Below are positions 16,554-28,271 of a stretch of DNA of 48,993 bases, piece by piece. Under the pieces are notes generated by a model, which saw only the letters and a list, made by a program, of their open reading frames with translations, was not told where the DNA came from and did not search any database. Position 1 is the first letter of the stretch. Each line of letters starts with the position of its first letter. Position numbers and translations under genes: made by a program. The DNA comes from Rhodocyclales bacterium (GTDB lineage: Bacteria; Pseudomonadota; Gammaproteobacteria; Burkholderiales; Rhodocyclaceae), in the NCBI GenBank assembly GCA_016235165.1, contig JACRLX010000057.1, positions 1-48,993 on the forward strand. Reading direction: 5' to 3'.

Positions 16554-18225
16554 GAACTCACCCGGCGGCGCCTCTACTGGAACTGTAAAAAGTCTGTTTG
16601 GTTGGTTGAAGCGCCCGCCGCAGTGCTCAATGGCACGCATGATCATCATCGGCGTGCTGGGCGGTATCGTGATCTGGGGCGGCCTGAATACCGGCATGGA
16701 ATTCACCAACCGCACCGAGTTCTGCCTCTCCTGCCACACGATGCGGACCCCTTATGAAGAGCTTAAGAAAACAGTGCATTACAGCAACCGTACCGGCACC
16801 AGCGTCGGCTGCGCCGACTGCCACGTTGCCAGCAGCAAGGAACCCTTCGACTACGCACGCAAGCTGACACAAAAGGTATTCGCCTCCAAGGACGTGATCG
16901 GACAGATCCTCGGCACCATCGATACCCCGGAAAAATTCGAAGCCTATCGCCTGACCATGGCCAAACGAGTCTGGGCGCACATGAAGGAAACCGACTCCAA
17001 GGAATGCCGCAACTGCCACAAATTCGACAAGATGGATACCACCAAGCAGAAGGATCGCTCGGTGGTGAAGCACGAAGGCGCCCGCGAAGACGGCAAGACC
17101 TGCATCGACTGCCACAAGGGCATTGCACACAAGCCGGTGCATCACCTGCTGGAAGGCCAGACTGTCGCGGCGGCAGCCGTTCCCGCCGCAGAGGCGCCGG
17201 CCACGCCAAAGCCGGACGAAAAGGCTCAGATGCCGGCGGCAACCCCAACGGCGGCAGCAACAGCTGAAGCGCCCAAGCCGGTTTCAAAAATGGAGCCCGC
17301 GCCGGCGGCTGCGGCAAGCTCCAAAGTCGAAGCCGCACCCAAGGCCGAGGGCGGTAGCGCATCCGGCGGAACCGTGAAGGCAATGGACTGGAGCAAGGTA
17401 CCGACCCTGCCAGTAAAGGTCTTTTATCCGGGACAGGCGGCCTTGGAATGGGTGATGAACAAACCCGACCATTCTTCGGCGGCGGACATCATCGAGAAGA
17501 AGCGCCCTTGTGCCAAGTGCCACTCGGGCGACGCCAACGAGGTAGGTGCGGCAATCGTCGCTGGCAAGCCAGTGGGTGCCTCCAAGACCGTAATGGAACC
17601 CAACCCGCCGCCAGGCAAGGTGGGCTTTATACCAGTCAGCGTCCAGGCCACGCACGATGGCGAAAAAATCTACTTCCGCTTCGAATGGGTGCCGCCAAAG
17701 AACGGCGACAAGAAGCTCGATCCAAAAAATGAGGTCAAACTGACCATGATGTTCGATGGCGGCGGCACGGTCGATGGCAGCGAACTGAACGGCTGCTGGA
17801 GCACCTGCCACACCGACCTGCGTACCATGAAGGACGCCAAGGACGACAAGAAGACCAAGTACATCGCCGGAGCCGACCTCGCCAGTGGCAAGTTCATGGA
17901 CCTGATCCAGTTCCGCAGCGGCAAGGGCCAAGGTGTGGCGGATGGCTGGGTGGATAGCGAACGGCATATGACGGGGGGCAAGAGCCAGCTGAAGGCCGAG
18001 GGCCGCAAGGAAGGCAACAAGTGGGTGGTCATCTTCGAGCGCGCCATGGCCGGCGGCGGCAAGGGGGACCATTCCATCACCGCGGATAAGGTGTATAACT
18101 TCGGCTTCGCAATTCATGAGGACTTCACCAACGCTCGCTTCCACTACGTGTCGCTGGGCTACCAGTTCGGACTGGACAAGCCGAATCCGGCGGTGAAGAA
18201 CTACATCGACGTACAAAAACAGTAG
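16546..18225 (+). CDS. NapC/NirT-type tetrahaem cytochrome fused to ethylbenzene-dehydrogenase-like haem domain
   Basis: A 559-residue membrane-anchored multihaem protein. After a short N-terminus comes one membrane helix (about residues 31-48), then a NapC/NirT-like domain with four CxxCH sites (C60, C89, C154, C186). An Ala/Pro/Lys-rich linker (about 205-275) joins a C-terminal domain of the ethylbenzene dehydrogenase gamma type, which contains a fifth CxxCH (PCAKCH, C322) and an atypical CX3CH (CWSTCH, C417-H422). NapC-family proteins take electrons from quinol or return them to quinone. The fused domain probably exchanges electrons with a periplasmic partner. MSENSPGG is the chosen start; an ATG two codons earlier is equally possible, and the frame is open 39 codons beyond that. 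It heads a three-gene cluster with a dihaem cytochrome and a sulfide dehydrogenase flavoprotein. Domain names are from motif reading. Confidence 0.8.
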   Translation: MSENSPGGASTGTVKSLFGWLKRPPQCSMARMIIIGVLGGIVIWGGLNTGMEFTNRTEFCLSCHTMRTPYEELKKTVHYSNRTGTSVGCADCHVASSKEPFDYARKLTQKVFASKDVIGQILGTIDTPEKFEAYRLTMAKRVWAHMKETDSKECRNCHKFDKMDTTKQKDRSVVKHEGAREDGKTCIDCHKGIAHKPVHHLLEGQTVAAAAVPAAEAPATPKPDEKAQMPAATPTAAATAEAPKPVSKMEPAPAAAASSKVEAAPKAEGGSASGGTVKAMDWSKVPTLPVKVFYPGQAALEWVMNKPDHSSAADIIEKKRPCAKCHSGDANEVGAAIVAGKPVGASKTVMEPNPPPGKVGFIPVSVQATHDGEKIYFRFEWVPPKNGDKKLDPKNEVKLTMMFDGGGTVDGSELNGCWSTCHTDLRTMKDAKDDKKTKYIAGADLASGKFMDLIQFRSGKGQGVADGWVDSERHMTGGKSQLKAEGRKEGNKWVVIFERAMAGGGKGDHSITADKVYNFGFAIHEDFTNARFHYVSLGYQFGLDKPNPAVKNYIDVQKQ

Positions 18226-18269
18226 GTGCATCACCAGGCAGCAACTTTTCAAACCATGGAGGAAAAACA

Positions 18270-18848
18270 ATGACGATGAAGTGGAAAGGATGGGCGCTGG
18301 CCACCGGCGTCCTAACCATCTCGGCGATGGCGCAAGCCGCGCCGCCCTCGGCGGCGATGCTGTCCAACGCTTGCGCCGGATGCCACGGCACCAACGGCGG
18401 TAGCGCCGGACCGAGCATGCCCAGCCTGGCCAGCCAATCGAAGGAGGCCATCGTCGAGGCGATGAAGAAATTCAAGAACGGCGAGCGGCCGTCGTCCATC
18501 ATGGGGCGCATCGCGAAGGGCTACAGCGACGCGGATATCGCCACCATGGGCGAATTCTTCTCCAAGCAGAAGCTTCACGCCACCAATCAGACCGTCGATG
18601 CCGCGAAGGTCAAGAAGGGCGCGGGCTTGCAGGAGTCAAACTGCGGTCGCTGCCACATCGAGGACGGCAGGGAAGGCAAGGACGACACGCCGGTCATGGC
18701 CAGCCAATGGCTGCCCTATCTGCATATGCAGATGGAGCTCTACCAGTCAGGCAAGCGCAAGATGCCGGAAAAAATGGCGGAGAAGGTCAAGCCGCTGTCC
18801 AATGACGACATCGAAGCGCTGCTGCACTTCTACGCCAGCGTGAAATAA
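18270..18848 (+). CDS. periplasmic dihaem cytochrome c (c4/FccA type)
   Basis: A 192-residue exported cytochrome: signal peptide cut near AQA-AP (residue 23), then two similar domains each with one c-type haem (CAGCH at 35-39, CGRCH at 125-129). Candidate axial Met ligands are Met78 (SSIMGR) and Met143 (TPVMAS), as in cytochrome c4. In flavocytochrome c sulfide dehydrogenase the cytochrome subunit has this same two-domain form, and the next gene encodes the matching flavoprotein, so it is probably the electron acceptor subunit. GGAGG precedes the ATG; 44 bases separate it from the upstream multihaem gene. Confidence 0.85.
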   Translation: MTMKWKGWALATGVLTISAMAQAAPPSAAMLSNACAGCHGTNGGSAGPSMPSLASQSKEAIVEAMKKFKNGERPSSIMGRIAKGYSDADIATMGEFFSKQKLHATNQTVDAAKVKKGAGLQESNCGRCHIEDGREGKDDTPVMASQWLPYLHMQMELYQSGKRKMPEKMAEKVKPLSNDDIEALLHFYASVK

Positions 18849-18860
18849 GGGGGAAAGAAC

Positions 18861-20141
18861 ATGACACTGGATCGCAGAAGTTTTCTGAAGCTCGCTGGCG
18901 CCGGCGTCGGCGCTGCGGGTCTGCCGATGATTGGTCGCGCCGCGGAATTGATGCCCAAGGGCGCCAAGCGTGTGGTGGTGATCGGCGGCGGCTACGGCGG
19001 CACCATCGCCGCCAAGTACATTCGCATGATGGACAAGAGCATCGAAGTGGTGCTGATCGAGCGCAATGACCATTTCGTTTCCTGCCCGTTCAGCAATCTC
19101 TACATTGGCGGCGTGATCAAGGATCTCAATCCGCTGACCATCAAGTACGACAAGCTTGCCGCCAATCATGGCGTCACGGTAGTGCAAGCCGAAGTCACCG
19201 GCATCGACCCCGCCGGCAAGGTCGTGACCACCAGCAAGGGTACCGTCAGCTATGACCGCCTCGTGCTCTCGCCCGGCATCGATTTCCGTCTCGAGGAAAT
19301 GAAGGGCTATGACGCGGCAGCCATGGAAATCATGCCCCACGCCTGGAAGGCCGGCCCGCAGACGGTACTTCTGCGCAAACAGCTGGAGGCGATGAAGGAC
19401 GGCGGCAACATGGTCATGACCGTGCCGCTGGCGCCCTATCGCTGCCCGCCAGGCCCCTACGAGCGCGCCAGCATGGTCGCCCACTACCTGAAGAAGAACA
19501 AGCCCAAGTCGAAGCTCATCGTGCTCGATGCCAACCCGGACATCACCTCCAAGGGCGGCCTGTTCAAGAAGGGCTGGAAGGACAACTACGAGGGCATCAT
19601 CGATTATCGTCCGGCAAAGAAGGTCACCGAAGTCGAGCCTGGCAAGATGACGGTGCTGATCGAAGGCCTGGAAGATGTCAAGGGCGACGTCATCAACGTA
19701 ATTCCGCCGCAGCGCGCCGGACAGATCGCGGTTGCGGCTGGCCTGGTGGGTGACGATAAGAACTGGTGTCCGGTCAATCCGACCACCTTCGAATCGACCA
19801 AGCAGGCCGGCATCCATGTCATCGGTGACGCCTGTGTTGCCGGCGCCATGCCGAAGTCCGGCTATTCGGCAAATTCCGAAGCCAAGATCTGCGCGATGAA
19901 TGTCGTGGCGCTGATGAACGGCAAGGAAACCACCGAGATGTCGGGTATCAACACCTGTTACAGCTACATTACCGACAAGGAAGCTGTCAGCGTCGCGGCT
20001 GTGTATGCGGTCAAGGAAGGCAAGATCATTGCCGTGCCAAACTCGGGCGGTGTTTCCCCGGCGGATTTCTCCGCAGCCAAGACCGAGGCAATTTACGCCC
20101 AAAGTTGGCTGAAGAACATCCTCACCGAAATGTCGACCTGA
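18861..20141 (+). CDS. fccB: flavocytochrome c sulfide dehydrogenase, flavoprotein subunit
   Basis: A 426-residue FAD protein that oxidises sulfide to zero-valent sulfur in the periplasm. A Tat signal is present (DRRSFLKLAG). The FAD-binding VVVIGGGYGG follows. Three cysteines match known functional positions of the Allochromatium enzyme: C75 (SCPFSN, covalent FAD attachment), and the redox pair C195 (YRCPPGPYERA) and C366 (NTCYSYI). All are intact, so sulfide chemistry is likely rather than a degenerate homologue such as SoxF-like or nitrile-type proteins, though SoxF cannot be excluded. It lies 12 bases after the dihaem cytochrome gene and is followed by a strong terminator. No sox genes are seen nearby. 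Confidence 0.9.
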   Translation: MTLDRRSFLKLAGAGVGAAGLPMIGRAAELMPKGAKRVVVIGGGYGGTIAAKYIRMMDKSIEVVLIERNDHFVSCPFSNLYIGGVIKDLNPLTIKYDKLAANHGVTVVQAEVTGIDPAGKVVTTSKGTVSYDRLVLSPGIDFRLEEMKGYDAAAMEIMPHAWKAGPQTVLLRKQLEAMKDGGNMVMTVPLAPYRCPPGPYERASMVAHYLKKNKPKSKLIVLDANPDITSKGGLFKKGWKDNYEGIIDYRPAKKVTEVEPGKMTVLIEGLEDVKGDVINVIPPQRAGQIAVAAGLVGDDKNWCPVNPTTFESTKQAGIHVIGDACVAGAMPKSGYSANSEAKICAMNVVALMNGKETTEMSGINTCYSYITDKEAVSVAAVYAVKEGKIIAVPNSGGVSPADFSAAKTEAIYAQSWLKNILTEMST

Positions 20142-20157
20142 GTCGGCCGCTGTACCG

Positions 20158-20193
20158 AAAAACAAACCCTGCCGCGGCAGGGTTTGTTTTTTT
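20158..20193 (+). terminator. terminator of the cytochrome/sulfide dehydrogenase cluster
   Basis: A 34-base perfect palindrome centred on CCGCGG, with GC-rich core, flanking A-run and a T-run of seven. It can act in both directions, also ending dut transcription (minus). Confidence 0.92.
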
Positions 20194-20220
20194 ATGATGC
20201 CGGCAATGCTACCGGCCGAC

Positions 20221-20676
20221 TTACTTGTGGCCGGTACTACCGAAGCCGCCGGCCCCACGTTCGCTTGCAGGGAACTCGTCGACAAGGTTGAACTTAACCT
20301 GCACCACGGGAACGACAACCAGTTGCGCCAGTCGATCGAGGGGATTCAGCGTGAAGGTATCGTGACCACGATTCCACGTTGAAACAAAAATCTCGCCCTG
20401 ATAATCCGAATCGATCAAACCGACCAGATTGCCGAGCACGATCCCATGCTTGTGACCGAGGCCCGAGCGCGGCAGGATCATGGCTGCATAGCCGGGATCG
20501 GCGAGATGCACCGCCATGCCGGTGGGGACCAGAATGGTTTCACCGGGATGGATCTTGAGCGCCACGTCGATGCAGGCACGCAGGTCGACGCCGGCGGAGC
20601 CAGCCGTAGCGTACGCGGGAAGGTAGCGTTCGTCCCTGAGTCGCGCATCGAGTATCTTGAGGTCAATCGTGGCCAC
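20221..20676 (-). CDS. dut: dUTPase
   Basis: Hydrolyses dUTP to dUMP and pyrophosphate, keeping uracil out of DNA and supplying dTMP synthesis; works as a homotrimer. The 151-residue protein shows the motifs [31 protein letters not shown] and the C-terminal [11 protein letters not shown] that closes the active site. The start is GTG ([10 protein letters not shown]) with GGAGA six bases before it, inside the end of coaBC (14-base overlap). A coaBC-dut pair is a common arrangement in Proteobacteria. Confidence 0.97.
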   Translation of the reverse strand: MATIDLKILDARLRDERYLPAYATAGSAGVDLRACIDVALKIHPGETILVPTGMAVHLADPGYAAMILPRSGLGHKHGIVLGNLVGLIDSDYQGEIFVSTWNRGHDTFTLNPLDRLAQLVVVPVVQVKFNLVDEFPASERGAGGFGSTGHK

Positions 20677-21865
20677 GGAATGTCTCCAGCAGTTTGGCGA
20701 GATGGGCAACGATACCAAGCGCCACGTCGGACTTGGCCGCCGCCGGCAGCGGATGGGCCCCGGCTGCGTCGAACAGAGTGACGGCATTGCTGTCGCCGCC
20801 AAGCCCGTCCTGGACCAGGTTGCCAACGACCATGCCGAGTTTCTTGGCGACACGCTTGCCTTCGGCATACTTCGCCAGGTCGCGGCTTTCCGCGGCAAAG
20901 CCAACACAGAACGGGGCTTCGCCGCTTGCCGCGACTTCGGCCAGGATGTCGGAATTCGGCTCCAGCTCCAGCGTGAATGCGCCACTGCCCTTCTTTATCT
21001 TGTGCTCGGAAGCATCACGCGGCCGGTAATCGGCTACCGCGGCGACACCGATGAAGACGTCCTGGCCGGGCACGGCCGCCAACACCGCGTCCCGCATCTG
21101 GGCGGCGGAACGGACATCGATTCGCTGCACGCCACGGGGCGTCGGAAGATTCACCGGCCCGCTAATCAGCGTCACCTCGGCCCCGGCGGCAACACAGGCG
21201 CGCGCCAGGGCAAAGCCCATCTTGCCGGAACTCAGGTTGGTCAGGCCGCGCACCGGGTCGAGTGCTTCGAAGGTCGGTCCCGCGGTCAGCAGGACGCGTT
21301 TGCCCCGCAGCAGCTTCACTTGCATCGAAGCGTGCAACTCCTCGAACAATTCCGCGGCTTCCAGCATGCGCCCTTCGCCAACCTCGCCGCAGGCCTGCTC
21401 GCCATGAGCCGGCCCGAGAATGCCGATGCCATCAGCACGCAACTGCGCCAGGTTGCGCCGCGTCGCCGGGTTCTCCCACATCTGCCGATTCATCGCCGGA
21501 GCCACCAGCAGCGGACAATCGCGCGCCAGGCAAAGCGTGGTTAGCAGGTCGTCAGCAAAGCCATGCGCCAGTTTGGCCATGAAATCGGCGGTGGCGGGTG
21601 CCACCAGCAAGGCGGCGGCTCCACGCGTGAGGTCGATGTGGGCCATGCCATTGTCCATGCGCTCGTCCCACAGCGCCTGCCACACCCGGCGACCGGTAAG
21701 CGCCTGAAAGCTTGCCGGGCCGACAAACCGGGCGCCCGCGGCGGTCAGCACGACATCGACCTCGGCATCGGCCTTGACCAACAGCCGCGTCAGTTCGGCA
21801 GCCTTGTAGGCGGCGACACCGCCGGTGACGCCGAGCACGATTCGCCGACCCTGAAATTCGCTCAT
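20663..21865 (-). CDS. coaBC: bifunctional phosphopantothenoylcysteine decarboxylase/synthetase
   Basis: Two consecutive steps of coenzyme A synthesis in one 400-residue protein. The N-terminal CoaC half binds FMN ([14 protein letters not shown]) and holds the catalytic [12 protein letters not shown] and [11 protein letters not shown] with its cysteine. The C-terminal CoaB half begins at [17 protein letters not shown] and includes HKIKKG with the catalytic lysine. Followed by dut with a 14-base overlap; divergent from radC with 46 bases between starts. Confidence 0.97.
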   Translation of the reverse strand: MSEFQGRRIVLGVTGGVAAYKAAELTRLLVKADAEVDVVLTAAGARFVGPASFQALTGRRVWQALWDERMDNGMAHIDLTRGAAALLVAPATADFMAKLAHGFADDLLTTLCLARDCPLLVAPAMNRQMWENPATRRNLAQLRADGIGILGPAHGEQACGEVGEGRMLEAAELFEELHASMQVKLLRGKRVLLTAGPTFEALDPVRGLTNLSSGKMGFALARACVAAGAEVTLISGPVNLPTPRGVQRIDVRSAAQMRDAVLAAVPGQDVFIGVAAVADYRPRDASEHKIKKGSGAFTLELEPNSDILAEVAASGEAPFCVGFAAESRDLAKYAEGKRVAKKLGMVVGNLVQDGLGGDSNAVTLFDAAGAHPLPAAAKSDVALGIVAHLAKLLETFRGHD

Positions 21866-21911
21866 GACATTAAAATCCCGCCAAACGGCGACCAGCGGGG
21901 GATTCTAAACC

Positions 21912-22592
21912 ATGGCCATACGCGATTGGCCGGAGGCCGAGCGGCCTCGCGAACGGCTTGCGCGGCAAGGTGCGACAGCACTTTCCGACGCCGAACTGCT
22001 GGCGATATTCCTGCGCGTCGGCCTGCCCGGCAAGAGTGCGGTTGATCTCGCGCGGGAGCTGCTCGACAGCTTCGGCGGCGATCTGGCGAGTCTGGCCCAC
22101 GCCAGCGTCAAGCAGCTTGCCCGCCTGCGTGGCATCGGCCCGGCCAAGGCGGCCCAACTCGCGGCCGCGCTGGAACTGGCGCGACGCGCGCTTGCAGTGC
22201 CGCTCAAAGCCAGGGATGCATTGGCGTCGCCCGAGGCGGTCCGCGACTGGTTGCGCCTGGCCCTGGGACAAACCCCGCACGAGGTTTTTCTGGCGCTGTG
22301 GCTGGATGCCCAGAATCGCCTGATCGCCAGTGAGGAGCTGTTCAGCGGCACCCTGACCCAGACCAGCGTGTATCCGCGCGAAGTGGTCAAGCGCGCGCTT
22401 GCGCACAACGCCGGTGCGGTGATCCTGGCCCACAACCATCCCTCGGGGCTTGCCGAGCCATCCCGCGCCGACGAAGTGCTTACTTCGTCGCTGAGACAGG
22501 CGCTGGCAATGATCGACGTAAAGCTGCTGGACCATTTCATCGTCGCCGGCAGTGCGCGGCCGCTTTCCTTCGCCGAACGCGGCCTGCTGTAA
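21912..22592 (+). CDS. radC: RadC family JAMM-domain protein
   Basis: A 226-residue protein with an N-terminal helix-hairpin-helix ([16 protein letters not shown]) and a C-terminal MPN+/JAMM metal site (LAHNHPSG followed by an Asp in SRAD). Despite the name, a DNA repair function is not established for the family. Upstream of ribosomal genes rpmB-rpmG, the common proteobacterial order; the coaBC gene is divergent. Confidence 0.95.
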   Translation: MAIRDWPEAERPRERLARQGATALSDAELLAIFLRVGLPGKSAVDLARELLDSFGGDLASLAHASVKQLARLRGIGPAKAAQLAAALELARRALAVPLKARDALASPEAVRDWLRLALGQTPHEVFLALWLDAQNRLIASEELFSGTLTQTSVYPREVVKRALAHNAGAVILAHNHPSGLAEPSRADEVLTSSLRQALAMIDVKLLDHFIVAGSARPLSFAERGLL

Positions 22593-22664
22593 AAAGTTAT
22601 GGGTTTTCCCGGAATTTTTTGTTAGACTAGCGAGCTTTGCAAAATCTGCATTCAGGAGCAATTC

Positions 22665-22901
22665 ATGTCTCGCGTTTGTCAAGTGACGGGCAAGGCCCCG
22701 ATGGTCGGGAACAATGTTTCCCACGCCAACAACAAGACCAAGCGTCGCTTTCTGCCGAACCTGCACAGCCGCCGCTTCTGGATCGAATCCGAGAACCGCT
22801 GGGTCAGCCTGCGCGTATCCAACGCCGGCCTGCGCACCATCGACAAGAAGGGTATCGACGTTGTCGTCGCCGAGCTGCGTGAGCGCGGCGAGCGCGTTTA
22901 A
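22665..22901 (+). CDS. rpmB: 50S ribosomal protein L28
   Basis: A 78-residue protein beginning [20 protein letters not shown], the typical L28 N-terminus, then [17 protein letters not shown]. Its upstream stretch after radC is AT-rich and probably holds its own promoter, which I could not place confidently. rpmG follows after 15 bases. Confidence 0.98.
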   Translation: MSRVCQVTGKAPMVGNNVSHANNKTKRRFLPNLHSRRFWIESENRWVSLRVSNAGLRTIDKKGIDVVVAELRERGERV

Positions 22902-22916
22902 TCAGGAGACAGGATC

Positions 22917-23084
22917 ATGGCCAAGGGCGGACGCGAAAAAATCAAGCTGGAATCCACCGCAGGTACGGGGCATTTCTACACCACCACCAAGAACAAGAAA
23001 ACTACGCCGGAAAAGCTGGAGTTCCTGAAGTACGACCCGAAGGCGCGCAAACACGTCGCCTACAAGGAAGTCAAACTCAAGTAA
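22917..23084 (+). CDS. rpmG: 50S ribosomal protein L33 (cysteine-free form)
   Basis: A 55-residue protein, [20 protein letters not shown] and onwards to [11 protein letters not shown]. It contains no cysteine, so it is the zinc-independent (C-minus) form of L33. AGGAGACAGG precedes the ATG. It follows rpmB in a two-gene ribosomal operon ending in the terminator at 23106. Confidence 0.97.
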   Translation: MAKGGREKIKLESTAGTGHFYTTTKNKKTTPEKLEFLKYDPKARKHVAYKEVKLK

Positions 23085-23105
23085 GGCCTCGCGCCTTCCC
23101 GAAAG

Positions 23106-23130
23106 ACCCGCTACGGCGGGTTTTTTGTTT
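23106..23130 (+). terminator. rpmB-rpmG terminator
   Basis: ACCCGC / GCGGGT stem with TACG loop and six T, 22 bases after the rpmG stop; rnr converges from the other side. Confidence 0.85.
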
Positions 23131-23147
23131 CGCGTCGCTCCCAGCTT

Positions 23148-25376
23148 CTATCGACGGGCGACGGAAGGGCCACCGGCGAGCCGGAAGTCGATCCGGTTGC
23201 TTTCCATATCAACGCGTGCCAGTTGGACGCGCACGCGGTCCGCCAGGCGAAAACGCCGTCCGCTGCGCTCGCCGACCATGGCATGGGCCGTGGCATCGAA
23301 ATGGAAGTAGTCCTGGCCTAGTTCGGAGACATGGACCAGGCCTTCGACGAAAACGCCGTCGAGGGCGATGAAAATTCCGAACGGCACTACTGAGGAAATG
23401 CTGCCCTCGAAAATTTCGCCGACCCGGTCCTTCATGTAGAAGCACTTCAGCCAGTCCTCGACATCGCGCGTCGCCTCGTCGGCGCGGCGCTCGGTCATGG
23501 AACAGTGCAAACCGATCTCTTCCCACGCATTTTCCCCACCCGCCGGCTGGTAACGCCGTGCCGCCAGCGCCGACTTTATCGCCCGATGCACCAGCAGATC
23601 CGGGTAACGGCGGATCGGCGAAGTGAAGTGGGTATAGCTCTCGTAGGCGAGACCGAAGTGACCGACGTTGTCCGGGCTGTAGATCGCTTGCCGCAAGGAT
23701 CGCAGCATCACCGTCTGCAACAGTTGCCGGTCCGGCCGCTGCCCGATCTGCTCCAGCAAGCGGGCGTAGTCCTTGGCCTTGGGCGTATCGCCACCCCCCA
23801 GTTGAAAGCCGAAGGTACCAAGGAAATCGCGCAACTTGGCCAGGCGCTCCGAGGTCGGCCCCTGGTGTACGCGATACAGCACCGGGTGCTCGCGCTCACG
23901 CAGAAACTCGGATGCGCAAACATTGGCCGCCAGCATGCATTCCTCGATCAGGCGATGGGCATCGTTGCGCTCGTAGGGCTCGATACGCTCGATCTTCCCG
24001 TGATCATCGAAGATCATGCGCGTCTCGACGGTTTCGAAATCGATCGCGCCGCGCTTCTCGCGTTGCTTCGCCAACTGACGATACAAGTCGTCCAGCGCCT
24101 CCAGGTTCGGCAGCAAGTCCGCCAGCCGGGCGCGCGTCGCCGCGTCTTTTTGATAGAGCGCCGCGGCCACCTCGGTGTAAGTGAGGCGGGCGTGGGAGAA
24201 GATCACCGCCGGATAGAAGCGGAAGCGGCGGATGGAGCCATTGCCGGCGATCTCCATGTCGCAAGTCATGCACAGGCGCTCGACCCGCGGATTGAGCGAG
24301 CATAGGCCGTTGGAAAGTTTCTCCGGCAACATCGGAATCACTCGACGCGGGAAATACACAGAATTGCCGCGCTCGCAGGATTCCTGGTCCAGGACGCTGC
24401 CGACGGTCACATAGTGCGAGACATCGGCGATCGCCACCACCAGGCGGTAACCCTTGCCGCGCCGCTCACAATACACGGCATCGTCAAAATCCCGCGCGGT
24501 TTCACCATCGATGGTGACCAGAGGCAGCCCGGTCAGGTCTTCACGATCCTTCCAGTCCGATTTCCTGACGGCCTCCGGCAGCTTGCGCGCCTGGGCCATG
24601 GCGGCGCCGGAAAACTCATACGGCATTTCGTGCTTGCGCAGGGCAATCTCGATCTCCATACCCGGATCGGCATAGTTGCCCAGCACCTCCACCAGGCGCC
24701 CGATGGGCTGCGAATGCTTGCTCGGCTGCTCGATCAACTCCACGGTCACCACCTGCCCGGATTCGGCGCGCAAGGATTTCCTGGCGCCCTTTTCGGGAGG
24801 CGCCAGCAGGATATCCTGGCTGATGCGCTTGTCTTCGGCAACCACGAAGCGCACACCGTGCTCTTCGATCACCCGGCCAACCACAAGGCGGTTGGCGCGC
24901 TCGGTAACCTCGACGATCTTTCCTTCCGGCCGCCCCTTGCGATCGACCCCTATGACGCGCGCAATGGCCTTGTCGCCATGCAACACCTTGTCCATTTCCT
25001 TGGCGGCCAGGAACAGGTCTGCCCCACCCTCTTCCGGCACCAGAAATCCAAAGCCATCGGGATGCCCGACGATGCGGCCCCGCACCAGATCGGCCTTGTC
25101 GGGAATCAGCCAATCGCCGCGCCGGTTCTGCATCAGCTGGGCATCGCGCGCCATGGCGCCGAGCCGGCGCTGAAAGGCATCGAGTTCGTCGGGCTGCACA
25201 TCGAGCAGTTCGACCAGGCGGCCAAACTCCAACGGCGCGCCTTGCGCCGCGGAAACTTGCAGGATGTACTCGCGGCTTGGCAGCGGATGCTCGTACTTCG
25301 CATTCTCGCGTTCGAATTCAGGATCGGCGCGGCGTATCCTGGAAAGCGGTCGCTGCTTGGTTTTCTTGTTTGACAA
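23148..25376 (-). CDS. rnr: ribonuclease R
   Basis: A 742-residue 3'-to-5' processive exoribonuclease able to degrade structured RNA. Order: N-terminal helix-turn-helix-like region, cold-shock OB domains (IVGHPDGFGFLVPEEGG), the catalytic RNB domain with TIDGETARDFDDAVYCE (metal-binding aspartates) and a C-terminal S1 domain near VGEIFEGSISSVVPFGIF. The long Lys-rich tail of E. coli RNase R is absent. The start is set at TTG (LSNKKTKQRP) because AAGGA lies ten bases upstream; the frame remains open into the antisense of tRNA-Leu, which is not plausible coding. The gene's own promoter must lie across or beyond the tRNA gene. Confidence 0.93.
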   Translation of the reverse strand: MSNKKTKQRPLSRIRRADPEFERENAKYEHPLPSREYILQVSAAQGAPLEFGRLVELLDVQPDELDAFQRRLGAMARDAQLMQNRRGDWLIPDKADLVRGRIVGHPDGFGFLVPEEGGADLFLAAKEMDKVLHGDKAIARVIGVDRKGRPEGKIVEVTERANRLVVGRVIEEHGVRFVVAEDKRISQDILLAPPEKGARKSLRAESGQVVTVELIEQPSKHSQPIGRLVEVLGNYADPGMEIEIALRKHEMPYEFSGAAMAQARKLPEAVRKSDWKDREDLTGLPLVTIDGETARDFDDAVYCERRGKGYRLVVAIADVSHYVTVGSVLDQESCERGNSVYFPRRVIPMLPEKLSNGLCSLNPRVERLCMTCDMEIAGNGSIRRFRFYPAVIFSHARLTYTEVAAALYQKDAATRARLADLLPNLEALDDLYRQLAKQREKRGAIDFETVETRMIFDDHGKIERIEPYERNDAHRLIEECMLAANVCASEFLREREHPVLYRVHQGPTSERLAKLRDFLGTFGFQLGGGDTPKAKDYARLLEQIGQRPDRQLLQTVMLRSLRQAIYSPDNVGHFGLAYESYTHFTSPIRRYPDLLVHRAIKSALAARRYQPAGGENAWEEIGLHCSMTERRADEATRDVEDWLKCFYMKDRVGEIFEGSISSVVPFGIFIALDGVFVEGLVHVSELGQDYFHFDATAHAMVGERSGRRFRLADRVRVQLARVDMESNRIDFRLAGGPSVARR
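23554..23578 (-). repeat. dispersed repeat, copy E (inside rnr)
   Basis: Contains the exact core AAAGTCGGCGCTGG and CGGCACGGCG on the minus strand; within rnr it encodes KSALAARR, so it may be coincidental rather than an inserted repeat. Confidence 0.4.
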
Positions 25377-25397
25377 TCCGGGTTTTTCCTTTAGAAT
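25370..25397 (+). promoter_or_regulatory. strong promoter of tRNA-Leu overlapping the rnr start
   Basis: TTGACA and TAGAAT (one mismatch to the full consensus) are 16 bases apart; transcription would begin near 25404, 14 bases before the tRNA. The -35 box overlaps the rnr start codon on the other strand, and the rnr ribosome site lies in the spacer. Confidence 0.75.
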
Positions 25398-25417
25398 TCG
25401 CGCCTCGTTTCGCGCCT

Positions 25418-25502
<85 letters not shown>

Positions 25503-25531
25503 AGCATTTGCTGGGCGATGACGATAAAAGC

Positions 25532-25570
25532 AAGGGCCACGGAATTCGTTCCAGTGGCCCTTTGTTTTTT
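25532..25570 (+). terminator. tRNA-Leu terminator with UUCG tetraloop
   Basis: AAGGGCCAC / GTGGCCCTT continues through one bulged A into GGAA-TTCG-TTCC, a very stable cap, then TTTGTTTTTT. purA converges on it. Confidence 0.9.
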
Positions 25571-25587
25571 CACCCGACTATCGTGAA

Positions 25588-28063
<2,476 letters not shown>

Positions 28064-28068
28064 GACGA

Positions 28069-28251
28069 TCAGCGAAACAGGGTAAGTATGACGATGCCCA
28101 CCAGCATCGAACTCAGACCGATAAACCGGATCTGGCCGTCGCTGAACTCGATCACGCGTCGAAAGGTTTCGCGCCACACCTTGGGCGCCAGAAAGGGCAA
28201 CATCCCCTCGATAACCAGCATCAGGGCGAATGCCAGCAGCAGGGTGGTCAC
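28069..28251 (-). CDS. DUF2065 small membrane protein (YjeT-like)
   Basis: 60 residues with two hydrophobic segments ([19 protein letters not shown] near the N-terminus and [16 protein letters not shown] at the end). Starts with GTG. DUF2065 proteins sit beside hflC in many Proteobacteria; function unknown. Five bases before hisZ and 20 after hflC. Confidence 0.88.
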   Translation of the reverse strand: MTTLLLAFALMLVIEGMLPFLAPKVWRETFRRVIEFSDGQIRFIGLSSMLVGIVILTLFR

Positions 28252-28271
28252 GTCAACCGCTCCGGGCTGCC

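Noticed and set aside
17284-18270. A 328-codon open frame antisense to the fusion cytochrome
   Set aside because: The sense frame has haem motifs and domain similarity; the antisense frame has none.
18747-20318. A 523-codon open frame antisense to the sulfide dehydrogenase flavoprotein gene
   Set aside because: It covers fccB exactly out of phase, has a His/Asp/Val-rich composition typical of shadow frames and no recognisable domain.
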